Positions 10,949-22,442 are shown, numbered from the stretch's first letter. The stretch: DNA of 64,000 bases from Mycobacterium sp. Root135 (GCF_001426545.1 NZ_LMEZ01000001.1:1238911-1302910), one strand, 5' to 3'. The notes: generated by a model not told the origin, from the sequence alone. Numbers and translations: made by a program.

Positions 10949-11244
10949 TATTCCTCCCCGAGGATGCGCGGTACCGCGAACCGGCCGTCGACGGCGTTGG
11001 GAGCACTCGACAGCGCCTGCTCCTGGGTGAGGCTGGGCACGACGGCATCGGGCCGGGTCACGTTGACGTCCTTCAGTGGGTTGTCGGTGGCCTCCACGCC
11101 GGTCACGTCGACCGCCTGAATCCGGCCGACGTGCTCCAGAATGGCGTCGAGTTGGCCGGCGAAACTTCTCAGTTCGCCGTCGGTCAGGGTGAGACGGGCC
11201 AGACGTGCCAGGTGGGCGACGTCGTCCCGCGAGATCTGCGACAC
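10948..11244 (-). CDS. gatC: Asp/Glu-tRNA amidotransferase subunit C
   Basis: Small GatCAB subunit (98 residues) that wraps the GatA-GatB interface and stabilises the amidase. The typical N-terminus [14 protein letters not shown] is followed by the [12 protein letters not shown] linker and a C-terminal FAVPRIL motif. It starts at GTG 11244 and has a TAGGCT hexamer 8 nt upstream, suggesting a leaderless transcript for the gatC-gatA-pfkA unit. Confidence 0.95.
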   Translation of the reverse strand: MSQISRDDVAHLARLARLTLTDGELRSFAGQLDAILEHVGRIQAVDVTGVEATDNPLKDVNVTRPDAVVPSLTQEQALSSAPNAVDGRFAVPRILGEE

Positions 11245-11252
11245 GACACCGA

Positions 11253-11258
11253 AGCCTA
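11253..11258 (-). promoter_or_regulatory. -10 hexamer for gatC-gatA-pfkA, leaderless arrangement
   Basis: TAGGCT on the minus strand lies 8 nt before the gatC GTG. No Shine-Dalgarno sequence is visible between them. Confidence 0.5.
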
Positions 11259-11355
11259 GTCATCGCGGTGCACGGCCGCGCCGGAGCCTGCCGGGAGCGC
11301 CACGGTACGGCTTTCGAGTCGCTCCGCTCCCGCCCTCCGTGAAACAGTGTTGCCC

Positions 11356-12015
11356 GTGCCGTCATATCTGCTGCGGGTCGAGTTGGAGGACAGGCCGGGC
11401 AGCCTGGGGTCCCTCGCCGTGGCGCTGGGCTCGGTCGGTGCGGACATTCTGTCCCTCGACGTCGTGGAACGCACCGCCGGTTACGCCGTCGACGACCTGG
11501 TCGTCGAGCTCCCGCTGGGCGCCATGCCCGACATGCTCATCACCGCCGCCGAGAAGCTCACCGGTGTCTACGTCGACAGCATCCGACCGCACACCGGTCT
11601 GCTGGAGGCCCACCGCGAGCTGGAGTTGATCGACCACATCGCGGCCGCACCCGGCAAGCAGAGCAAGCTGCAGGTTCTGGTGGACGAGGCTCCCAAGGTC
11701 CTACGCGTCGGCTGGTGCATGGTCATGCGACTCGGTGCCGACGGGGTTCAGATGGTGGCGGGCAGCCACGGCGTCCCCGAGACCGTGGCCACCTCCGCGC
11801 CGTGGCTTCCGCTACAGCACGCCGAGGCTCTCGACGGCACCGCCGAGTGGATTCCGCAGGTGTGGCGGGACTTCGACACCACGTTGGCCGCCGCACCCCT
11901 TGGTGACCACGACACCGCGGTCGTCCTCGGCCGCCCCGGCGGGCCCGCCTTCCGGCCGTCCGAGGTGGCCCGGTTGGGCTACCTCAGCGGCATCGTCGCG
12001 ACGATCCTGCGCTAG
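11356..12015 (+). CDS. ACT-domain protein (Rv3013-like)
   Basis: A 219-residue protein with an N-terminal ACT domain ([20 protein letters not shown], then [11 protein letters not shown]) and a C-terminal region of unknown fold ending [24 protein letters not shown] domains usually bind amino acids, so a sensing role is likely, but the target is unknown. Starts at GTG 11347 or GTG 11356 are both possible; 11356 gives [10 protein letters not shown] as in the M. tuberculosis protein. It is divergent from gatC and ends 4 nt from the small Cys-rich gene. Confidence 0.88.
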   Translation: MPSYLLRVELEDRPGSLGSLAVALGSVGADILSLDVVERTAGYAVDDLVVELPLGAMPDMLITAAEKLTGVYVDSIRPHTGLLEAHRELELIDHIAAAPGKQSKLQVLVDEAPKVLRVGWCMVMRLGADGVQMVAGSHGVPETVATSAPWLPLQHAEALDGTAEWIPQVWRDFDTTLAAAPLGDHDTAVVLGRPGGPAFRPSEVARLGYLSGIVATILR

Positions 12016-12019
12016 GGCG

Positions 12020-12277
12020 TCAGCCGCCGGCAGGCACGGGATAGCGGTCGTTGACGTCGGCGTTGCTGTCCTTGCGAGCACAGTGCGCGCAGCAGAAGAT
12101 CGCGTCCTCGGTCTCGATGCCGTGGCCCAGAATGCGGCACCCACAGTGCGCACATTCGGAAGCCAGTCGAGCTGCGGCGCATTCCACGCTGTCGAACGTC
12201 GCGGTGCGGCCGTCGGCCCACGTCACGGTGAACGCCTTGTCGTAGTGGTTGCCGCAGGTGTCGCAAATCGCCGCCAT
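12020..12277 (-). CDS. Small Cys-rich zinc-ribbon / metallothionein-like protein
   Basis: An 85-residue protein with cysteines arranged C5-x2-C8, C33, C42-x2-C45-x-C47 and C62-C63-x2-C66, plus His residues. The second half (CAHCGCRILGHG...FCCAHCARK) resembles the GATA-like finger of bacterial metallothioneins and LIM-like ribbons. It probably binds zinc, though whether as storage or as a structural motif cannot be told. GAGAGGA sits 6 nt before the ATG at 12277. It lies 50 nt downstream of ligA on the same strand and may share its transcript. Confidence 0.8.
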   Translation of the reverse strand: MAAICDTCGNHYDKAFTVTWADGRTATFDSVECAAARLASECAHCGCRILGHGIETEDAIFCCAHCARKDSNADVNDRYPVPAGG

Positions 12278-12327
12278 CGTCGGTCCTCTCGTCGTCGTTT
12301 CCGAAGACATTCCCCGGACGCCCGCGA

Positions 12328-14963
<2,636 letters not shown>

Positions 14964-15436
14964 TTGCGACACCATTGCGTACGTCGATTGTTTCGTCGGT
15001 GGAAATTCTTTGGCAGCGATGTCTGACCGGCGCCGAACGCCGTCGCCGCAACGCGACGAAATGGCGAATGATGCACTCCGTGTCAGGTAAGTGCTGCGAT
15101 CACAGCGGCGCGGATTCTTCCGCCACTGCGACGACGAGACCACGATTGCTGTGTCGACGCGTCGACCAATGCGAGCCCGATTCGCAAATCCGCCGTGCGT
15201 AGGACACAAGCCCACGCAGGCACGACGCCTGAAGGCAGCCTGGGCAGTTATGTTCTGAATGACACGCGCGCGGCACCGGATGATTCGCCGTAACCGAGCG
15301 GTGACGGCACCCATTCGAGTTCCGTGGACATTGCCGGTGTCAAACACCATGAATACCCGGCGAATTCAATCAAGATCTAAAAAAAACCGACCATTCCGCC
15401 GAATTTCTGGCACCGGAAATTCGTCATCTAAAAGTC
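14964..15436. other. Long intergenic stretch before the acyl-CoA ligase
   Basis: About 470 bases contain no convincing gene and are visibly richer in A and T than their surroundings (for example around 15360-15430). A perfect 14-bp palindrome GTCGACGCGTCGAC is at 15153-15166. The reading frame of the downstream ligase runs back to 15259 without a signal or homology-like sequence and is probably non-coding. The region may hold upstream regulatory sites for the ligase or be the remnant of a lost gene. Confidence 0.5.
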
Positions 15437-15466
15437 TTGGTGACGCGCCTTTTCCTCGGGTAGCTT
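15437..15466 (+). promoter_or_regulatory. Candidate promoter of the acyl-CoA ligase
   Basis: TTGGTG (15437-15442), an 18-nt spacer and TAGCTT (15461-15466) would start transcription near 15473. That is exactly where the first hairpin of the leader begins. Inferred only. Confidence 0.4.
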
Positions 15467-15472
15467 CAGCGC

Positions 15473-15618
15473 ACGGAGGATTCGCTTTCCGAGCCGACCT
15501 CCGTGGCAGTGGGCCTCTGGGGGGAGGGTCCACTGTCACGGGCCTCCCGGGTTGGGCACGCCGTGGCGCACCGAACGCCGACCGGTTCGCAGCTGGCCGT
15601 GGTTCGATCGGAGGCACG
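15473..15618 (+). promoter_or_regulatory. Structured 5' leader with competing hairpins
   Basis: Stem A pairs ACGGAGG (15473-15479) with CCTCCGT (15498-15504). Stem B pairs CCGTGGCAGTGG (15501-15512) with CCACTGTCACGG (15530-15541), with one G-U pair. A and B share 15501-15504, so only one can be complete. GCCTCC (15542-15547) is complementary to GGAGGC (15610-15615), which contains the ligase Shine-Dalgarno sequence. This is the layout of a translational switch; the ligand or factor, if any, is unknown. Confidence 0.45.
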
Positions 15619-17223
15619 ATGAGTTTCTCGAGCCCCTTCCCCCAGGTCCACGTTCCCACCACCAGCCTCTACGACTACCTGTTCGCCGACCTCGACGACG
15701 CGGACGCCGACCGCATCGCCTTGGTGGACGCCAAGACCGGTGTCGAGACGACGTACCGCGAGATGACTTCGCGCGTCGACGCGTTCGCCGGAGCCCTTGC
15801 TGCCCGCGGCGTTGGCGTCGGCGACGTCGTCGGTCTTTTGGCCCCCAACAGCTCGGCGTTCGCGATCGCGTTTCACGGGATTCTGCGGGCCGGCGCCACC
15901 GCCACCACCATCAATGCGTTGTTCACCGCGAAGGACATCGCCAAGCAGCTGACCGACGCGAAGGCGTCGATGCTCGTCACGGTGACACCGCTGGTGGCCC
16001 AGGCAGCCGACGGCGCCGCCTCGATCGGACTGACCGCCGACAGGGTCGTCGTGCTCGACGGTCCAGGAGAAGCCGCCGACGGCCATCCCAACGCCGACGA
16101 CCTGCTCGGCCCCGCACTGCCCGCGCCGGAGGTGACCTTCGACCCGTCGACCCACCTGGCGGTCCTGCCCTACAGCTCGGGGACGACGGGCAATCCGAAG
16201 GGCGTGATGCTTACCCACCGCAATCTCGCGGCCAACGTCGCGCAGATCCGTCCGCTCCAAGGAATGCGCGCCGACGACCGCATCCTCGCGGTGCTCCCGT
16301 TCTTCCACATCTACGGCATGACCGTGCTTCTCAATGCGGCGATGCATGCCCGCGCGCGCCTGGTCATCATGCCGAGCTTCGACCTGACGGAGTTCCTCGG
16401 CAACATCCAGACGCACCGGTGCACCTACGCCTTCATCGCTCCCCCGGTCGCCGTCGCGCTGGCCAAGCATCCACTCGTCGAGCAATACGACCTGTCCAGT
16501 CTGCGCGGCATCATGTCGGGCGCGGCACCGCTTGACGAGGAACTCGGCAGCGCCGTCCGAAAGCGGCTCGGCTGCCAGGTGGTGCAGGGCTACGGGATGA
16601 GCGAGCTCAGCCCCGTCAGCCACGTCACCCCCTTCGACGGCGGCAAGGAGCTCATCGGCACCGTGGCTCCGTTGAGCTCGTGTGGGTGGACCGTGCCGAA
16701 CGCCGTCAGCAAGATCGTCGACGAGTCCGGCGCAGAAATCGACCCGCCCGCATCGGGACTCAGCGAAACCGGTGAGCTCTGGTTCAAGGGTCCCAACGTG
16801 ATGCCCGGGTATCTCGGCAACGAGGAGGCCACTCGGTCGACCATCGACGACGACGGGTTCCTGCACACCGGCGACGTGGCCCGCGTCGACTCGTCGGGGT
16901 GCGTCTACATCGTCGACCGGCTCAAGGAACTCATCAAGTACAAGGGCTATCAGGTGCCGCCCGCCGAACTCGAAGCGATGCTGCTCACCCACCCCGCCGT
17001 CGCCGATGCCGCCGTCATCGGCGTCACCGACTCGGCGTCGGGCGAAGAGATCCCAAAGGCGTTCGTGGTCAAGGTATCCGGCGCCGAGCTGACCGAACGC
17101 GAGGTGATGGACTTCGTCGCCGAGCACGTCGCCCCCTACAAGAAGGTTCGGCAGGTGGCGTTCATCGACGCGATTCCGAAGTCCGCGTCGGGCAAGATCC
17201 TGCGGAAGGATCTAAGACAGTAG
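15619..17223 (+). CDS. AMP-binding acyl/aryl-CoA ligase, 4-coumarate:CoA ligase-like
   Basis: A 534-residue adenylate-forming enzyme that would activate a carboxylic acid as acyl-AMP and transfer it to CoA. Visible motifs are YSSGTTGNPKGVMLTH (P-loop, about residue 185), GYGMSELSP, TGDVARVDSSG, the hinge DRLKELIKYKGYQVPPAELE and the C-terminal catalytic Lys in PKSASGKILRKDL. It groups by eye with 4CL-like and plant-type ligases rather than long-chain FadDs. The ATG has a strong GGAGG six nt upstream. The 3' end overlaps a convergent small gene by 12 nt. Substrate is unknown. Confidence 0.9.
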   Translation: MSFSSPFPQVHVPTTSLYDYLFADLDDADADRIALVDAKTGVETTYREMTSRVDAFAGALAARGVGVGDVVGLLAPNSSAFAIAFHGILRAGATATTINALFTAKDIAKQLTDAKASMLVTVTPLVAQAADGAASIGLTADRVVVLDGPGEAADGHPNADDLLGPALPAPEVTFDPSTHLAVLPYSSGTTGNPKGVMLTHRNLAANVAQIRPLQGMRADDRILAVLPFFHIYGMTVLLNAAMHARARLVIMPSFDLTEFLGNIQTHRCTYAFIAPPVAVALAKHPLVEQYDLSSLRGIMSGAAPLDEELGSAVRKRLGCQVVQGYGMSELSPVSHVTPFDGGKELIGTVAPLSSCGWTVPNAVSKIVDESGAEIDPPASGLSETGELWFKGPNVMPGYLGNEEATRSTIDDDGFLHTGDVARVDSSGCVYIVDRLKELIKYKGYQVPPAELEAMLLTHPAVADAAVIGVTDSASGEEIPKAFVVKVSGAELTEREVMDFVAEHVAPYKKVRQVAFIDAIPKSASGKILRKDLRQ

Positions 17224-17508
17224 GCCGTACACCTCGGCGGCCTCGTCTAGCCCCTCGAGTGCCGCAGTCAACGCGTCGTCGAGACGTTGCTGGCTCGTGG
17301 CGTCGTCGTGGAGATGCTGATCCAACTCGGCCTGGTCCAAGGTGGACAGCGCGGCAGCCCAGCGCTCTGGGATCTTGGGGTCGTTTCGCGCCCGCTTCGC
17401 ACCTCGAAGGCTCGTCATCTTGGCGTTCTCGACGTCGCCCGATGCACGGAACTCAAGGGCTCGCCTGACCCAGGTGGACGGCGATGACGGGTCCTGTGTG
17501 TCGGTCAC
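17212..17508 (-). CDS. Small hypothetical protein (98 aa)
   Basis: Unrecognised. The product is polar and helical in appearance: an N-terminal Ser/Pro stretch, a basic middle (SLRGAKRARNDPKIPERW) and an acidic C-terminus rich in Leu, Asp and Glu that may form a coiled coil. GTG 17508 is chosen because a TACGGT hexamer ends 7 nt upstream; in-frame GTG 17514 and TTG 17526 also exist. It overlaps the end of the acyl-CoA ligase tail to tail. No membrane segment or signal is visible. Confidence 0.65.
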   Translation of the reverse strand: MTDTQDPSSPSTWVRRALEFRASGDVENAKMTSLRGAKRARNDPKIPERWAAALSTLDQAELDQHLHDDATSQQRLDDALTAALEGLDEAAEVYGLLS

Positions 17509-17515
17509 GTCCACG

Positions 17516-17521
17516 ACCGTA
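17516..17521 (-). promoter_or_regulatory. -10 hexamer for the 98-aa protein
   Basis: TACGGT on the minus strand lies 7 nt before GTG 17508, fitting a leaderless transcript. Confidence 0.4.
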
Positions 17522-17562
17522 CCCAACGGGGCAACACCGAAGGTTCGTTCCGAACTGGGCGG

Positions 17563-18444
17563 CTAGCGACTGACGAGCTGTGACGCCGACTTGGCCGCGT
17601 GTGCCTGTCGGCGTCCCAGCCACATCCCCGCGATCGGCGCCAGCAGCAAGCCGGCGATGCCGAAGATCGCGCCGGTGGGCCAGGTCGGCTTCACCGTCGC
17701 CCACAGCACCGCCGCTGGCGGCTTGGATCGTGGCTCCGGTACGGACACGGCTTGCTCGGTCATGGGCTGAGGCGCCGCAGCGGGCGGGGCAACCGGCGTG
17801 AGTGGCCGAGGGATCACCGCCGCGGAAAGCCGTTGTCTGGGCGCGAGACTCGGCTCGACGTGTGCCTCCGGTGTCCGTCCGTTGCCGAAGACGACGCGCG
17901 GCGCGACGACCGCCGCCGCGGGCGCGACGGGCCGGACTCCGGCACGCCCCGTTCGCACGGGCTTCTGGGGCGCGGTCGCTTCGATCTCGGGAGCGAGTGA
18001 CGGAGCGGGGGCGACTCCGCGCGACACCGTCGGCGGCGGTGTCTCGTTGACGTTGGGGACCGGTGTCTCGACGACGTCGGGGACGTCCTCTGGGCGCTCG
18101 CCGCGGGGGTAGCCGCGTTCGTCTCGGTCACGCGGATCGCCACCGCGCGGGCCGCGATCGTGCCGAGGGCCTGAGTCGTGTCGAGGGCCTGAGTCGTGTC
18201 GAGGGCCTGAGTCGTGTCGAGGGCCTGAGTCGTGCCGGGAACCCGGGTCGTGTCGAGGGCCGCGGGAGCCACCGCCGTCACCGCGAGAATCCGACCGCGA
18301 ATGACCACCGTCGCGCGAGTGGCCAGGGGACGACCCCGACGACCCGGGAGCCGCAGCGGCAAGGACCGCGCCGGGACCACCGGCCACGGTGATCGCCAAC
18401 GCGACGGCAACACCGGCCGCGAGGCGCATCGTCGACTTGGCCAC
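17563..18444 (-). CDS. Exported His/Pro-rich repeat protein with C-terminal membrane anchor
   Basis: A 293-residue protein of unknown function. A signal peptide (residues 1-32, AVALAITVAGGPGAVLAAAA) leads into a Gly/Ser/Arg/His/Asp region with tandem RHDSGP units at about residues 70-94. A long Pro/Ala-rich linker follows, then one transmembrane helix (IFGIAGLLLAPIAGMWLG) and a basic tail GRRQAHAAKSASQLVSR. The GTG start is set by GAGGAG six nt upstream; the frame extends further but without signal-like sequence. The clustered His/Asp repeats could bind metal. The tail resembles that of the protein at 24285-25586. Confidence 0.8.
   Translation of the reverse strand: MAKSTMRLAAGVAVALAITVAGGPGAVLAAAAPGSSGSSPGHSRDGGHSRSDSRGDGGGSRGPRHDPGSRHDSGPRHDSGPRHDSGPRHDSGPRHDRGPRGGDPRDRDERGYPRGERPEDVPDVVETPVPNVNETPPPTVSRGVAPAPSLAPEIEATAPQKPVRTGRAGVRPVAPAAAVVAPRVVFGNGRTPEAHVEPSLAPRQRLSAAVIPRPLTPVAPPAAAPQPMTEQAVSVPEPRSKPPAAVLWATVKPTWPTGAIFGIAGLLLAPIAGMWLGRRQAHAAKSASQLVSR
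18165..18236. repeat. Tandem 18-bp minisatellite, four units, inside the repeat protein
   Basis: Four head-to-tail copies of an 18-bp unit (GAGGGCCTGAGTCGTGTC on the plus strand, last copy with one change) encode repeated RHDSGP. Adjacent codons carry degenerate copies. The near-identity suggests recent expansion and likely copy-number variation between strains. Confidence 0.9.
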
Positions 18445-18481
18445 CGTTCTCCTCGACCGATCGGGTGTAACTGAGCAAACC

Positions 18482-19492
18482 TTACGCCGCGCTGGGATCC
18501 TGGTCGATCTCATCGGCAACCTTCTGCGCCAACTCGACGGCGGTACGTGCCCACTCCTCGGTCGCGCCGGCGAGGCCGCACGCCGGGGTGACGCCGGTGC
18601 GGTCGCGCAGCACCTCGCGGGAGAAGCCCAGTCGGTCGGTGATCGACGCCGCCGCCTTGGCCACCGCCTGCGGCGAGGTTGGGCGGTCCGGCGCCTGCAC
18701 CGGGATCACCCCCAGCATCACCACCCGACCCGATTCCACGAACTCGCCGATACCGTCGAGGTCCGCTGCGGTCAGTGTGCCGACGTCGACCGAGATGGCA
18801 GCCAAACCGCTGCGCTGCAACATCTTCCACGGAAGGTCCGGAGCGCAGCAGTGCAGCGCGACGTCGCCGCCGATCCTCTCGACACACCCGTCGAGAAGGC
18901 TCTGCGCCACCGCTTCGTCGACTGGATGCACCGGCGAGAAGCTCGTCACCCCGGTCAGGCGGCCGGCCAGTGCGGCAGGCAGTGTCGGCTCGTCGAGTTG
19001 GACCACGACCGGCACGTCGAGCCGACGAGCGAGCTCGGACCGGTGCAGCGCAATGCCTTCGGCGAGACTCGCCGCAAGGTCGCGCACTGCACCGCGGTCG
19101 GTGATCGCGCGGTGTCCGTTGGGCAATTCGAGGTGCGCCGCCAACGTGATCGGACCAGGCGCCTGCACCTTGACGGTGCGCGAACCGCCCCGCAAACCGG
19201 CCCGCTCCCAAGCCTCTTCGAGGGCGTCGACGTCCTCGTCGAGCAGGCTCACCGCGCGGCGCAGGGCGGAGCTTCGACCGGGGGCCAGCCGGTAACCGCG
19301 GGGCACGGTGTCGATGCCGACGTCGACGAGCAGGGCTCCGGAACGACCGATCAGGTCGGCGCCCACCCCGCGGGCGGGCAACTCGACGAGGTGGGTCAGC
19401 GTGTGCAGCTCACCGACCACCACTTCGGCGGCCTGACGCGCCGTCGTGCCTGGCCAAGATCCGATGCCGGTTGCCGCGGCGAAAACGCTCAC
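18482..19492 (-). CDS. Methionine synthase (cobalamin-independent) C-terminal-like protein
   Basis: A 336-residue protein matching Rv3015c, with the (beta-alpha)8 barrel of the MetE C-terminal family. The N-terminus TGIGSWPGTTARQAA, QAPGPITLAAHL, QLDEPTLPAAL and HCCAPDLPWKML carry motif positions resembling the zinc and substrate sites. It lacks the N-terminal MetE half, so it is not a complete MetE; related stand-alone proteins are only loosely characterised. The GTG 19492 start has TAGTGT 7 nt upstream. It is divergent from the lipoprotein gene with only 46 bp between them. Confidence 0.82.
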   Translation of the reverse strand: MSVFAAATGIGSWPGTTARQAAEVVVGELHTLTHLVELPARGVGADLIGRSGALLVDVGIDTVPRGYRLAPGRSSALRRAVSLLDEDVDALEEAWERAGLRGGSRTVKVQAPGPITLAAHLELPNGHRAITDRGAVRDLAASLAEGIALHRSELARRLDVPVVVQLDEPTLPAALAGRLTGVTSFSPVHPVDEAVAQSLLDGCVERIGGDVALHCCAPDLPWKMLQRSGLAAISVDVGTLTAADLDGIGEFVESGRVVMLGVIPVQAPDRPTSPQAVAKAAASITDRLGFSREVLRDRTGVTPACGLAGATEEWARTAVELAQKVADEIDQDPSAA

Positions 19493-19499
19493 GCGGCCA

Positions 19500-19505
19500 A
19501 CACTA
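19500..19505 (-). promoter_or_regulatory. -10 hexamer for the MetE-C-like gene
   Basis: TAGTGT on the minus strand ends 7 nt before GTG 19492, a leaderless arrangement inside a 46-bp divergent gap. Confidence 0.5.
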
Positions 19506-19538
19506 TTCGATCGCCGTGTGGACGAGTTACCGTCGAGC

Positions 19539-20177
19539 ATGTCCGCGTCTCCCCCGAAGGTGCTGCTGACGCTCTGCGCGGCCGTGCTCGCGGTCGGGTG
19601 CACCACCACCGTCGCCGGCGCCCCCGTGGCCTCTGCGCCGGGTTTCGACGAACCGTCACGGTCCCCCGTCGACGCGGACGACGTGCTGCTCGACAAGACC
19701 CGGATGCGGGCGATCACCGGTGGCGGCGACGATCTCACGGTCGTCCCCAGCATGGACGGCAGGTTCCCGGTCGACGTCGGCGTGCTGGCCGACCGCGTCC
19801 CACCCCAGTGCGCATGGCTCTTCGCCGAGACGCAGACGTTCGGACCCGAACTCGAGGACTTCCACAAGACGACCTACCAAAACCCGCCAGAGGGAGCACT
19901 GATCTCGCAGGGCGCGGGGGCGTACCGGGACGTCGCGACGGCACGCGGGGCCTTCGACGGCCTTGTCGAACGGGTCGACGCGTGCGGATCGTCGACCGCC
20001 GGGTACGTCGGCGAGTGGACGGCGGAACCCGATGCCATCCGCACCCGAACCAGCAGTGAATGTGGCCGCGACTACCGGCTGAAGTCGGTGGTACTCGTCG
20101 AGGTCACGTTCTGCGCGTATCCGCCGTCCGTGCCCGACATCGTGATGACCAACATCCTGGAACGAATCCCCGGCTAG
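19539..20177 (+). CDS. lpqA: LpqA-like lipoprotein with PknH-type sensor domain
   Basis: A 212-residue lipoprotein. The signal sequence ([15 protein letters not shown]) has a lipobox Cys at about residue 21, followed by a Thr/Ala linker and a domain of the PknH extracellular-like family. Four conserved cysteines ([31 protein letters not shown]) probably make two disulfides. The domain is thought to bind a cell-wall or extracellular ligand, with no enzymatic role known. ATG 19539 is chosen; GTG 19518 is possible. Its stop codon overlaps the mnmA stop on the opposite strand (CTAG). Confidence 0.82.
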   Translation: MSASPPKVLLTLCAAVLAVGCTTTVAGAPVASAPGFDEPSRSPVDADDVLLDKTRMRAITGGGDDLTVVPSMDGRFPVDVGVLADRVPPQCAWLFAETQTFGPELEDFHKTTYQNPPEGALISQGAGAYRDVATARGAFDGLVERVDACGSSTAGYVGEWTAEPDAIRTRTSSECGRDYRLKSVVLVEVTFCAYPPSVPDIVMTNILERIPG

Positions 20178-21256
20178 CGCTGCCGGTCGGCGACGGCGAT
20201 CGTCGCGCTCGCGAGGACCTCGTCCCCCTGGGGGTCCGGGCGGTATAGCACCATCGTCTGACCGGTCGCGACACCCCGCAGTGGGCTACGCAGGGCGGCG
20301 ACCAGGGTGCCGTCGCGGACCTCGACGACGGCCTCCGCGATGCCCCCGTGTGCGCGGACCTGAACCTCGCACTCCACGGGTCCGTCCAGCGGCGACCCGG
20401 ACGTGAACACCGGCCGCTCGCCGACCAGACGCCACACGTCGAGATCGCTCGCGCCGCCGACGTGCACGGTGCCGCTCTCCGCGTCGATCGCCGTCACGTA
20501 TCTGGGGAGGCCGTCGGGACCGGGTCCTTCGATGCCGAGACCCTTGCGCTGCCCGATCGTGAACCCGTGCACGCCGTCGTGCTCGGCGAGGACGGTGCCG
20601 CCCGCGTCGACGACGGAACCGCGACGGATGCCGATCCGCGCGCCGAGGAACGCCTTGGTGTCCCCCGACGGGATGAAGCAGATGTCGTGGCTGTCCGGCT
20701 TGCCTGCCACGGCGAGGCCACGCTCGGCGGCCTCTTCACGAATGCGTGGCTTGGGGGTGTCCCCGATCGGGAAGATGGCCGTCGCCAGCTGGTCGGCGTT
20801 GAGCACGCCGAGGACGTAGGACTGATCCTTGTCGCCGTCGACGGCGCGGCGCAGGCGGCCGTCGCCGAGGCGGGCGTAGTGGCCGGTGGCCAGCGCGTCG
20901 AAGCCCAGCGCGAGCGCGCGGGCCGAGAGTGCCGAGAACTTGACCTTCTCGTTGCACCGCACACACGGGTTCGGGGTCTCGCCGCGCGCGTAGGACGCGA
21001 CGAAGTCGTCGATCACGTCTTCCTTGAAGCGGTCGGCGAAGTCCCAGACGTAGAACGGGATGTCGAGGATGTCGGCGACGCGCCGGGCGTCACCCGCGTC
21101 TTCCTTCGAGCAGCACCCGCGGGAGCCGGTGCGCAGCGTGCCGGGCGCCGACGACAGTGCCAGGTGGACCCCGACGACGTCGTGGCCGGCGTCGACCATC
21201 CGCGCGGCGGCCACCGAGGAGTCGACGCCACCGCTCATCGCAACGAGGACGCGCAT
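20174..21256 (-). CDS. mnmA: tRNA-specific 2-thiouridylase MnmA
   Basis: Introduces the 2-thio group at wobble uridine 34 of Lys, Glu and Gln tRNAs, using sulfur from a cysteine desulfurase. The 360 residues carry the PP-loop SGGVDSS (8-14), the catalytic Cys101 ([11 protein letters not shown]) and the partner Cys193 (SHDICFIP). The start codon lies 1 nt after the stop of the upstream desulfurase gene, so sulfur donor and acceptor are cotranslated. An actinobacterial insertion [11 protein letters not shown] after residue 46 adds two more cysteines. Confidence 0.95.
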   Translation of the reverse strand: MRVLVAMSGGVDSSVAAARMVDAGHDVVGVHLALSSAPGTLRTGSRGCCSKEDAGDARRVADILDIPFYVWDFADRFKEDVIDDFVASYARGETPNPCVRCNEKVKFSALSARALALGFDALATGHYARLGDGRLRRAVDGDKDQSYVLGVLNADQLATAIFPIGDTPKPRIREEAAERGLAVAGKPDSHDICFIPSGDTKAFLGARIGIRRGSVVDAGGTVLAEHDGVHGFTIGQRKGLGIEGPGPDGLPRYVTAIDAESGTVHVGGASDLDVWRLVGERPVFTSGSPLDGPVECEVQVRAHGGIAEAVVEVRDGTLVAALRSPLRGVATGQTMVLYRPDPQGDEVLASATIAVADRQR

Positions 21257-21257
21257 G

Positions 21258-22442
21258 CTACTTCCGTCCCGCACTGGCCAACGCGGCCTGTCGAGCCCGG
21301 TCCACCGCCGCGGGTAGGACGGCCAGGACGGCGTCGACGTCGGCGTCAGTGCTGGTGTGCCCCAACGAGAATCGGAGAGAACCGCGCGCAATCTTGGGGT
21401 CGGCGCCCATGGCGATCAGGACGTGTGACGGCTGCGCGACGCCTGCCGTACACGCCGAACCGGTGGAACACTCGATTCCCTTGGCGTCCAACAACATCAA
21501 CAGCGCGTCTCCCTCGCAGCCGCGAAAGGTGAAGTGGGTGTTGCCCGGCAGTCGCGCGTCCCCGTCGGCGCCGTTGAGGTCGACGTCGTCCATCGAGGCC
21601 ATCACGCCGTCGACGAGCTTGTCCCGCAACGCCGATATCCGCGCACGGTTGGCGTCGAGGCCGTCGACTGCCACCTGGGCTGCCGCGGCCATCGCCACCG
21701 CACCGGCGACGTCCGGGGTGCCGGAGCGGACGTCGCGCTCCTGGCCGCCGCCGTGCAGCAGCGGCACACACGCCGTGTCGCGACGCAGCAGCAGGGCGCC
21801 GGCACCGGTCGGGCCGCCGAACTTGTGGGCGGCGATGCTCATCGCCGACAGTCCGCTGGCCGCGAAGTCGACTGGCAGCTGACCGACGGCCTGGATGGCG
21901 TCACTGTGCATCGGTACGTCGAATTCGGCGGCGATGGCGGCCAATTCGGCGATCGGCATGATGGTGCCGACTTCGTTGTTGGCCCACATGACCGTCACAA
22001 GTGCGACGTCGTCGTGAGTCTCCAACGCCTCCCGGAGTGCGGTCGTGGCGACCGCTCCGTCGGCGTTGACGGGCAGCCAGGTCACTTCGGCGCCCTCGTG
22101 CTGTACGAGCCACTCCACCGCGTCGAGGATCGCGTGGTGCTCGACCGGTGAGGTGATGATCCGCCGACGCTTGGGTTCGGCGTCGCGGCGGGCCCAGAAG
22201 ATGCCCTTGACCCCGAGGTTGTCACTCTCGGTGCCGCCCGCGGTGAAGATGATTTCCGACGGCCGTGCGCCGAGGAGCCCGGCCAGCGTCTCGCGCGCCT
22301 CTTCCATCCGGCGCCGGGCCGCTCGACCCGTGGTGTGCAGCGACGATGCGTTGCCGACCGTCGCCAAGGCCGCCGTCATCGCCTCGACGGCGGCGGGATG
22401 CATCGGGGTGGTGGCGGCGTGATCCAGGTAGGCGGCGGTCAT
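21258..22442 (-). CDS. iscS: Cysteine desulfurase, IscS/NifS family
   Basis: A pyridoxal-phosphate enzyme that takes sulfur from cysteine for tRNA thiolation and Fe-S clusters. The 394 residues include YLDHAATTP at 5-13, the PLP-binding Lys207 ([14 protein letters not shown]) and the persulfide Cys331 (STGSACTAG), so it is a group I desulfurase. It directly precedes mnmA with a 1-nt gap. A TATCCT hexamer 9 nt before the ATG could be an internal promoter, because the upstream acyltransferase gene ends 33 nt away. Confidence 0.94.
   Translation of the reverse strand: MTAAYLDHAATTPMHPAAVEAMTAALATVGNASSLHTTGRAARRRMEEARETLAGLLGARPSEIIFTAGGTESDNLGVKGIFWARRDAEPKRRRIITSPVEHHAILDAVEWLVQHEGAEVTWLPVNADGAVATTALREALETHDDVALVTVMWANNEVGTIMPIAELAAIAAEFDVPMHSDAIQAVGQLPVDFAASGLSAMSIAAHKFGGPTGAGALLLRRDTACVPLLHGGGQERDVRSGTPDVAGAVAMAAAAQVAVDGLDANRARISALRDKLVDGVMASMDDVDLNGADGDARLPGNTHFTFRGCEGDALLMLLDAKGIECSTGSACTAGVAQPSHVLIAMGADPKIARGSLRFSLGHTSTDADVDAVLAVLPAAVDRARQAALASAGRK

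Noticed and set aside
9272..11119. 615-codon plus-strand frame opposite gatA and pfkA
   Set aside because: Spans two real minus-strand genes and the gap between them; Arg/Asp/Val-rich translation typical of shadows.
15259..15618. N-terminal extension of the acyl-CoA ligase
   Set aside because: In frame but basic, low in homology-like sequence and upstream of a strong Shine-Dalgarno and ATG at 15619. Better explained as promoter and leader.
18165..18236. CRISPR-like array from the regular repeats
   Set aside because: Repeats are contiguous 18-bp units with no spacers and lie inside a coding frame.
18389..20059. 556-codon plus-strand frame across the MetE-C-like gene and lipoprotein
   Set aside because: Opposite one real gene and out of frame with another; no motifs.
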